Part shown: in pieces, positions 4,996-9,368 of the stretch
Numbering within the stretch: the first letter of the stretch is position 1
Layout of the letters: each line of letters starts with the position of its first letter
Assembly: GCA_910584835.1 (NCBI GenBank)
Contig: CAJUEG010000091.1
Location: forward strand, 1 to 9,368
DNA: 9,368 nucleotides
Direction of reading: 5' to 3'
From: an uncultured Oscillospiraceae bacterium
Lineage (GTDB): Bacteria > Bacillota > Clostridia > Oscillospirales > Oscillospiraceae
Made by a program: the position numbers and the translations under genes
Notes under the pieces: generated by a model
Database searches by the model: none
Told to the model about the DNA's origin: nothing
The model's input: the letters and a program-made list of their open reading frames with translations, nothing else

Positions 4996-5346
4996 TCACA
5001 TCGCCACCACCTGGGCCAGCTTCTCCAGCAGCTCGGACAACGGCCCCCACAGGTCGGCGTAGTCCTTTTGGAGCGCCTGGAGCTCGTTTTGATACAGCCC
5101 GCCGTAGGTGTTCACATGGAGCGCCGCCTGATTGAGATTGTTGGCACACCGCCGCTGGAGGGACACCAGCTCCCGCACCGGGGAGAGGTCCACCTGGAGC
5201 ACATAGCCATTGAGGGCCATTTTTCGGATATAGGCGCTCATATTGCGGATGCCCGTCTGCTCCATGCGGGCCTTGATCGCTTGCAGCTCCTCCGGGCTCA
5301 CCCAAACATAGAGCGGCACATTCCGGCGGCGTTTCTTCCCTGCCAC
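4996..5346 (-). CDS. mobC: MobC-type relaxosome accessory protein
   Basis: This 116-residue basic protein has an N-terminal ribbon-helix-helix-like segment (about 8-45: 'VPLYVWVSPEELQAIKARM' then 'GIRNMSAYIRKMALNG') and the MobC hallmark 'NNLNQAALHVNTYG' (69-82). A helical C-terminus follows. Such proteins bind oriT and help the relaxase open and nick the DNA. It starts at GTG 5346, two bases after the preceding stop, and a clear Shine-Dalgarno is missing, so it likely depends on coupled translation. The relaxase follows on the same strand, the usual order in this family. Confidence 0.85.
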   Translation of the reverse strand: MAGKKRRRNVPLYVWVSPEELQAIKARMEQTGIRNMSAYIRKMALNGYVLQVDLSPVRELVSLQRRCANNLNQAALHVNTYGGLYQNELQALQKDYADLWGPLSELLEKLAQVVAM

Positions 5347-5348
5347 AG

Positions 5349-5972
5349 CTACCTGTCGCCCCGATCCGGGGCGTCCTTTTTGTGGACGGGCGGGGCCTGC
5401 CGCTCCTGGGCCTGCCTCCCCGCCTCCTCCATCTGCCGGGAGATGGAGGGCTTTTTCTCCTCCTGTTTGGCCGCCCGCTTTCGCTCCATACGTTTCCCCA
5501 CAGCCGGGTTGTCCCTGGAGGGCCGCAGCTCATAGTCCGCCATATCCTTTTCCGACAGGGGCCGCGTGTAGGTCAAATGCCCCCAGGCCAGGAACGCGCC
5601 GCCCTCCACGGGAACGCGCTGGTCGTAGTTTACGATCTCGTCCGGGGCGTTGTGCGGCGGCTTGGGGAATGTGCCGATGTCCACGGGCCGCTGGGTGGAA
5701 TAATACTTGTAAAGGCCGGGCTCCTCCACCCACGCCACCTTGACGGAAAACTGCTGCTGGTAGTCCTCCACCCGCTCCGTGAGGTCCCGCGCCAGCGCCT
5801 CCCGGTCGCTGCCGTAGTGCCCCCACTCATATTGCCGCCTGCCGTGTTCGTCGTCATAGCAGGCCCAGGTCACAAAGGGCTCCGGCTCCCTGGGGCACTC
5901 GCCCAGGGCAAAGCCCCGGCCATTTTCCAGCATGACTACTTTTAAGATCGCGTAGCCTTGATTTTTGTCCAT
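5349..5972 (-). CDS. Conserved conjugative-element protein, function unknown
   Basis: This soluble 207-residue protein has no signal or membrane segment. Recognisable stretches are 'GRGFALGECPREPEPFVTWA' (18-37), 'YKYYSTQRPVDIGTFP' (88-103) and 'GAFLAWGHLTYTRPLSEKDM' (125-144). The last 50 residues are charged and repetitive (Lys/Glu/Gln). Proteins with the 'YYSTQRPVDIGTFP' pattern are frequent in Tn1549-like elements and also occur inside large multi-domain element proteins, but no activity is established to my knowledge. Start: ATG 5972 with GGAGG 9 bases upstream; the open frame continues to 6101 but without family-like sequence. It precedes mobC by two bases, so a role in DNA processing or in protecting transferred DNA is plausible but not shown. 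Confidence 0.7.
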   Translation of the reverse strand: MDKNQGYAILKVVMLENGRGFALGECPREPEPFVTWACYDDEHGRRQYEWGHYGSDREALARDLTERVEDYQQQFSVKVAWVEEPGLYKYYSTQRPVDIGTFPKPPHNAPDEIVNYDQRVPVEGGAFLAWGHLTYTRPLSEKDMADYELRPSRDNPAVGKRMERKRAAKQEEKKPSISRQMEEAGRQAQERQAPPVHKKDAPDRGDR

Positions 5973-5989
5973 GTTGATCTCCTCCAAAA

Positions 5990-6103
5990 TGTTGACAGTA
6001 TAGGGCCGAAACAGGAGCGGAACGTGAAATGATACGGCCCGCCCCTGTCCGGCGTCTGAAAAGCCTTGAAAACACGGGGCTTTTGAGGGCCTAATTGTCA
6101 ACA
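5990..6103. repeat. 8-bp inverted repeat flanking intergenic region, with possible -10
   Basis: TGTTGACA (5990-5997) and TGTCAACA (6096-6103) bracket most of the gap between the VLP gene and the 207-aa gene. On the minus strand TATACT (6002-5997) upstream of the 207-aa gene could be a -10 box, but no good -35 sits 17 bases before it. A local promoter for the 207-aa gene, mobC and relaxase is possible but weakly supported. Confidence 0.3.
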
Positions 6104-6115
6104 GGTCAGCCCCGT
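6074..6115 (-). terminator. Possible weak terminator after the VLP gene
   Basis: ACGGGGC (6115-6109), overlapping the VLP stop codon, can pair with GCCCCGT (6080-6074), followed by GTTTTC. The 28-base loop makes it a weak candidate. It may mark a transcript boundary between the upstream surface genes and the relaxosome genes. Confidence 0.3.
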
Positions 6116-6459
6116 TTTTTCCTCATGTGGTCCCGCTGCTGCTTTCTGTGCGCGGTCTGGGCGCAGGCGGGGGAACAGTAGCGCCGCCGCCCTCCCAGGA
6201 GGGCGGGCCGCCCGCAGACGGGGCAGGCCCGTGTCTCCACCGGGGCCGGGGCGGTCAAGGCCGCCTCCAGCGCCGGGTCCAGAGGCAGGACCGCCGCCCG
6301 GAAGTACCGGCACAGGGGGCCCGTCCAGGTTTTCCCCAGCATATAACACTCACAGTCCAAAGGCAAGCATCCCACGTCCCGGTCATAATTGGCGCACCAC
6401 TTCACCACCAGGGCCCGGATCGCGGCCCGCTCCTCGCGGGTGAGCTCCCGCTGGTCCAT
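6106..6459 (-). CDS. Cysteine-rich VLP-domain protein
   Basis: This 117-residue protein has an N-terminal domain (about 10-65) with Cys22, 31, 36, 38 and 50 and the sequence 'LPLDCECYML', then 'AVLPLDP' holding the Val-Leu-Pro that names the family. A second metal-binding unit follows ('CPVCGRPALLGGRRRYCSPAC', C79, C82, C95, C99) and a basic tail that could contact nucleic acid. Proteins of this type are standard in Tn1549-like elements; the function is unknown. ATG 6459 has GGAGG at 7-base spacing; ATG 6474 is possible but would overlap the upstream gene and lacks a comparable site. The upstream gene ends 4 bp before. Confidence 0.8.
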   Translation of the reverse strand: MDQRELTREERAAIRALVVKWCANYDRDVGCLPLDCECYMLGKTWTGPLCRYFRAAVLPLDPALEAALTAPAPVETRACPVCGRPALLGGRRRYCSPACAQTAHRKQQRDHMRKKRG

Positions 6460-6463
6460 GCCG

Positions 6464-6649
6464 TCACCTCCCATCGTCGGGACTGGCCCGGCTCCGCAGG
6501 TAGGCCCGGAAACAGGTCACGCACCGCAGGCCCCGCCAGTAGGGACACCCCTCGCAGATGGACCCCTTGGGGGCCGGGGTGGGCTCCGGGGGCAGGTGGT
6601 AGGTGGGCTGCTTCATAAAGGGCTCATAGGGACTGTTGGTGAAATTCAC
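6464..6649 (-). CDS. Small CxxC-CxxC protein of the element
   Basis: This 61-residue protein starts with 'FTNSPYEPFMKQ', a motif seen at the start of small Tn1549-type proteins, then a proline-rich linker and 'CEGCPYWRGLRCVTC' (C32, C35, C43, C46), a compact zinc knuckle. GTG 6649 overlaps the DUF4366 stop by four bases (GTGA), giving translational coupling. An internal ATG at residue 12 would remove the SPYE motif and is less likely. Function unknown; a nucleic acid or protein adaptor role is a guess from the zinc motif. Confidence 0.65.
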   Translation of the reverse strand: MNFTNSPYEPFMKQPTYHLPPEPTPAPKGSICEGCPYWRGLRCVTCFRAYLRSRASPDDGR

Positions 6650-7299
6650 TCGTCCCCTCCCTCGTCCTCGTCGTCCACGTCCCAGGGGGGCGCGTCGTCG
6701 TAGTCGTCGGGCTCGTCATAGTCGGCGTGATCCTCCTCCGGCTCCGCCGCCCGCTGCTGCTTGGGGCGGTAAATCTTGAAGTACCACCCGGCCCCGCCGC
6801 CCAGGGCCAGCACCGCCAGGGCCGCCAGGAGCATCCCGGCCCCGCCGGACTTTTGGGGCTCCGGCTCCGGGGCGGGGTCAGGTTCGGGCTCCGGGTCCGG
6901 CTCTGTCACAGGGGGCGGGGCCTCCGGCTCCTGGTCCTGCTCGGCCAGGGCCATCAGGTCGGACACGGTGACAGCATTCAGAAAATACACATTTTCCGTA
7001 CTCCGCTGCCGGTCTATCACCAGATAGAAAACTGCCTCGTCCGCCGTGGTGATGGTGAAAAACTCCTTGCCGTCCTCGTCGGTGGCGTTGTCCACCACCG
7101 TCCCCGTTCCGTCCGGGGTGAACGGCTGGGGCTCCGGCGGCTGCTCCACGGGCAGGGGGTCCACCGGCTCCAGCCCCACCCAGGGGACGTACTCGCTGCC
7201 CTCGCTCTCGTCGCCGCCGCCCGCATAGGCGGGGACGGTGAGCACCCCCACCATCAGGACGGCGCAGAGCGTAGACGCCAAAATACGGGATTTCTTCAT
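6646..7299 (-). CDS. DUF4366 (CD1107 family) membrane-anchored surface protein
   Basis: This 217-residue protein has a signal peptide (1-26, 'MKKSRILAST' to 'PAYA'). The conserved domain lies at about 59-119 ('FTPDGTGTVVDNATDEDGKE', 'VFYLVIDRQRSTENVYFLNA'). A Pro/Glu-rich spacer (121-149), a membrane helix (about 153-174) and a cytoplasmic acidic tail (186-217, mostly Asp/Glu) follow. The domain would face outside, which fits a part of the conjugation apparatus at the cell envelope. The family's role is unknown. ATG 7299 shares one base with the preceding stop (TGATG), and AAAGGAGGAG lies upstream, so it is coupled to the DUF4315 gene. Confidence 0.85.
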   Translation of the reverse strand: MKKSRILASTLCAVLMVGVLTVPAYAGGGDESEGSEYVPWVGLEPVDPLPVEQPPEPQPFTPDGTGTVVDNATDEDGKEFFTITTADEAVFYLVIDRQRSTENVYFLNAVTVSDLMALAEQDQEPEAPPPVTEPDPEPEPDPAPEPEPQKSGGAGMLLAALAVLALGGGAGWYFKIYRPKQQRAAEPEEDHADYDEPDDYDDAPPWDVDDEDEGGDE

Positions 7300-7547
7300 C
7301 AAGTCTCCTCCTTTCCCTCGCCGGACTTCTGGACACCGTGTCCAGAGGGTCCGCCCCGGAACTGCCGGAGGAGGGCGGGCAGCTCGTCCAGGGTCACGCT
7401 CATGCCCCGCACAATATCCACGATCTCCTCATTCTCGGCCTCCCGGTGCTTCTGCTCCAGCTCTTTCAGCCGGGCCTGCTGCTCGTTGATCTTGGCCTTG
7501 ACTTTCTCCATCTCGGCCCAAATTTTCGCGCTTTTGCTGATCGCCAT
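7299..7547 (-). CDS. DUF4315 family coiled-coil protein
   Basis: This 82-residue protein is mostly one charged helix (5-45, 'AEMEKVKAKINEQQARLKEL') followed by 'EIVDIVRGMSVTLDELPALL', the pattern of DUF4315 proteins found between the NlpC/P60 and DUF4366 genes in these elements. Function unknown. AAAGGAGG stands 6 bases before ATG 7547. The conserved part ends near residue 63; residues 68-74 are encoded by palindrome copy 4, so the C-terminal tail looks like a by-product of that repeat and not part of the domain. Confidence 0.8.
   Translation of the reverse strand: MAISKSAKIWAEMEKVKAKINEQQARLKELEQKHREAENEEIVDIVRGMSVTLDELPALLRQFRGGPSGHGVQKSGEGKEET
7322..7353. repeat. Dispersed palindrome, copy 4 (inside a coding region)
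   Basis: The core 7328-7346 (centre C) lies in the 3' end of the DUF4315 gene. After a small internal loop, CGGAC and GTCCG extend the stem by 5 bp. The repeat encodes 'SGHGVQ' in the gene's frame. Confidence 0.85.
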
Positions 7548-7562
7548 TGAAAACCTCCTTTG

Positions 7563-9284
7563 TCATGGTAAACGCCCCCAGGCGTAAAAATGGGACTGCC
7601 AGTAGCTTGTATTCAAGCTGGTATATTGCACCGGGTCCCCACAGTGCAGCATCATCCCGTCCCCCACATAAATGCCACAGTGGGTCACGCCGTCCGGGTT
7701 GGGCGCGTCGTAGGTGTAGCGGAAAAACACAAGGTCGCCGGGGCGCGGGGAGCTGACGGGGGTGCAGTAGTTGTAAAGCGCCTGGGCCCCCAGGCGGCCC
7801 ACGTCCCACCCGCTATGGCCGATCACCCAGGAGACAAAGCCGGAACAGTCAAAGGACGTGGCCGGGGAACTGCCGCCCCACACATAGGGATAGCCCAGGT
7901 ATTTCTCCGCCTCGGTGAGCATGGCGGCGAACCGCTCATCGGACAGGTATTCCTCCGGCACATCGTAATTTGCGGGCGGGTTGGTGATGTACTTGTCCAC
8001 ATAGCCGGAACCGGGGAACAGGTCGGGCCGGTTGCCCAGGGAGGACATATAGAGGGAATACCGGGATAGCTGCTCCCCGCCCATCATGTAGACAGGCAGG
8101 TGGGACAGGTCCTCGCTTTTCAGCGTCACGGTGCAGATGTAGTAATTGTAGGGGACCCATACCGTATAGGGGCCGTCCGGCCCCGTCCGCGTTTCTGGCC
8201 GGTAGCGCACCTCCACCTCCACATTCTCCGTGAGGATATACTGCCGGTCAAAAATAGTCTGGAGCGTCCCCTGTACCTCCGCCAGCGTCCATTCTCCCTC
8301 ATGGAACGCGCAGAGCATGGAGATCAAAACATAGGGATCATGCTCGATGGCGTCCAGGTCGAAGTGATATTCGTCGTAGTCGTGGGTGCTGGTGTAGGTG
8401 TCCAGGTAGTTTTGCAGCTCCGCCTCCAACGCGCAGTAGGCGGCCTCGGCCCCCAGCATATCCACGTCCTGGGCGGGGTAGGTGCTGGCCCCGATCCCCC
8501 CGATGATCCCGTTGCCTATCGTCACCAGGGAGGAGGCGCAGGACTGGACCGTGAACAGGAGGAGGATGCAGCACAGGGCGATCACCACCCCGCCGGGGTG
8601 CCGCTTGACGAAGCCCATCGCCTTTTCCGCCAGCTTCTCCGCAGAGGCGGCGGTTTTCTCGGCGGCCTTGGCCCCCTGCTTGGCGGCCTCCCGCGCCTGT
8701 TTCGCGTACTGCCGCTTTTGGCGCTGCTTCTGTGCGAACCGGGCCAGGGCGTTCTTGCCCAGGTCCGGGTGCTTCTCCAGCTCCGTTTGAAAGCGGTGCT
8801 CCGCCGTGGCCTTGACATACCGGCTTTCCGCGCGGGCGGCGGCCTTGGCCGGGTGGTCCCGGATGGCCTGCCGCACCGTCCGGGCCGTTTTCCGCCCCAC
8901 GGCCTCGCCCACCAGCTCGGAGTGGTGGGCCCCCTCGGTCCCCACGTTCTCATGCTCCACCTCGTACACCTTGCCGTGGACGAAGCCGTGAACGCCCCAG
9001 CCCAGGGCCCCGGCCCCGCGCTTCACCGGGCCGGGGGGCTTGGGCGGGACCTGGGCCGCCAGCTTCTCCTGGGCCCTGCCCATGCGCAGCTTGGCCTTTT
9101 CCGCCTTGACCGCGCTCTGCTCCGCCCGCGTCTGCCCCTGGGCGCTCCGCTTCTTCCCCTCCTGCCGTAGCCGTTCGGAGGGCCGGGCCCGCTCGCTCTC
9201 CTGGTGCAGCTTGGATTTGTGGTCAGATTTGCGGGACCTCTGGACACGGTGTCCAGAGGCAGGCCGGGCTTTACTCCTGCCCAT
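7563..9284 (-). CDS. CD1108-family NlpC/P60 peptidoglycan hydrolase of the transfer apparatus
   Basis: This 573-residue protein has a long basic, Ala/Lys/Gln-rich cytoplasmic N-terminus (1-228), one membrane helix (about 231-247, 'GGVVIALCCILLLFTVQSCA'), an extracellular linker domain (about 270-455) and a C-terminal NlpC/P60 domain (about 455-573). Catalytic Cys480 lies in 'SFDCSGFVSWV'; His535 ('THCGIYVGDG') and His547 ('MLHCGD') complete the expected triad. It should cut peptide bonds in the cell wall to let the conjugation channel pass. There is no lysozyme-like domain, unlike the two-domain Tn916 Orf14. ATG 9284 has GGAGG 9 bases upstream and overlaps the preceding stop by 14 bases. Residues 10-16 are encoded by palindrome copy 5. 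DUF4315 follows after 15 bp. Confidence 0.87.
   Translation of the reverse strand: MGRSKARPASGHRVQRSRKSDHKSKLHQESERARPSERLRQEGKKRSAQGQTRAEQSAVKAEKAKLRMGRAQEKLAAQVPPKPPGPVKRGAGALGWGVHGFVHGKVYEVEHENVGTEGAHHSELVGEAVGRKTARTVRQAIRDHPAKAAARAESRYVKATAEHRFQTELEKHPDLGKNALARFAQKQRQKRQYAKQAREAAKQGAKAAEKTAASAEKLAEKAMGFVKRHPGGVVIALCCILLLFTVQSCASSLVTIGNGIIGGIGASTYPAQDVDMLGAEAAYCALEAELQNYLDTYTSTHDYDEYHFDLDAIEHDPYVLISMLCAFHEGEWTLAEVQGTLQTIFDRQYILTENVEVEVRYRPETRTGPDGPYTVWVPYNYYICTVTLKSEDLSHLPVYMMGGEQLSRYSLYMSSLGNRPDLFPGSGYVDKYITNPPANYDVPEEYLSDERFAAMLTEAEKYLGYPYVWGGSSPATSFDCSGFVSWVIGHSGWDVGRLGAQALYNYCTPVSSPRPGDLVFFRYTYDAPNPDGVTHCGIYVGDGMMLHCGDPVQYTSLNTSYWQSHFYAWGRLP
9237..9259. repeat. Dispersed palindrome, copy 5 (start of NlpC/P60 gene)
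   Basis: The core 9239-9257 has centre G, and CC/GG extends each arm to 11 bp. It lies about 25 bases into the NlpC/P60 coding region and 12 bases beyond the stop of the upstream gene, so it sits at a gene junction like the other copies. It encodes 'SGHRVQR'. Confidence 0.85.
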
Positions 9285-9368
9285 TGGCCTTGTCCTCCGG
9301 CTTGGTCGTCAGCAGTGTCAGCGCCAGTGATAAAATGTAAAAAAACGCCGAGGAAAAAATGTAGTTTT
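9271..9368 (-). CDS. 3' end of a small membrane protein (partial)
   Basis: The last 31 codons of a gene that begins beyond the right edge. The visible part is a hydrophobic stretch ('FSSAFFYILSLALTLLT') followed by a short polar tail 'TKPEDKANGQE' and TAA. It overlaps the NlpC/P60 start by 14 bases in a different frame. In related elements a membrane component and the VirB4-like ATPase lie upstream of CD1108-type genes, so it is probably part of the transfer channel. Identity unknown. Confidence 0.55.
   Translation of the reverse strand, partial: NYIFSSAFFYILSLALTLLTTKPEDKANGQE

Noticed and set aside
5349..6101. Longer form of the 207-aa protein starting near 6101
   Set aside because: The added 43 residues overlie the intergenic inverted repeat and have no RBS; ATG 5972 has GGAGG.
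8100..9170. Long plus-strand open frame opposite the NlpC/P60 gene
   Set aside because: Same reason: low-complexity composition from GC-rich antisense, while the minus strand encodes a complete CD1108-type protein.
1..9368. CRISPR array, integrase, excisionase or tRNA attachment site
   Set aside because: Scanned for regular spaced repeats, recombinase motifs and tRNA-like cloverleaf sequence; none seen. The integration genes would be expected beyond the left edge.

Overview
The window reads as part of an integrative and conjugative element (ICE) of the Tn916/Tn1549 type from a GC-rich gut Firmicute, probably an Oscillospiraceae-like clostridium. This rests on recognised protein families, Shine-Dalgarno sites of the AGGAGG type, and the high GC of the transfer genes. 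It is inferred without a database search. No integrase, excisionase, tRNA, rRNA or CRISPR array lies inside the window, and both ends cut through the element.

Right part (about 3.47-9.37 kb), all on the minus strand and read from right to left: the 3' end of a small membrane protein, a membrane-anchored NlpC/P60 cell-wall hydrolase (CD1108 family), a DUF4315 coiled-coil protein, a DUF4366 (CD1107 family) surface protein, two small cysteine-rich proteins, a conserved 207-aa element protein, a MobC relaxosome protein and a MobP-type relaxase. Most junctions overlap or nearly touch, as expected of a transfer operon.

Middle (about 3.27-3.45 kb): a convergent intergenic region packed with DNA secondary structure. 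It holds an intrinsic terminator, a closed three-way-junction fold that is a candidate oriT, a further hairpin and a 33-bp perfect palindrome. A plus-strand XRE regulator resembling Tn916 Orf9 lies to its left.

Left part (1-2.93 kb): an AT-richer cargo and regulatory module on the minus strand. A consensus promoter drives a leader of about 310 nt with two candidate leader peptides, three terminator-like hairpins and alternative pairings. It is followed by a MATE efflux pump translationally coupled to a small Cys-rich KTR protein (like Tn916 Orf6), then an Orf7-like sigma factor whose ribosome binding site lies inside a 13-bp inverted repeat. The pump occupies the position tet(M) has in Tn916, so drug-induced anti-termination could both raise efflux and feed transcription toward the mobility genes to the left. 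That link is inference.

The least expected feature is a 19-bp palindrome (TCTGGACACNGTGTCCAGA, only the centre base varying) present five times across the window, at or near gene boundaries. Three copies carry different flanks that are nevertheless self-complementary.
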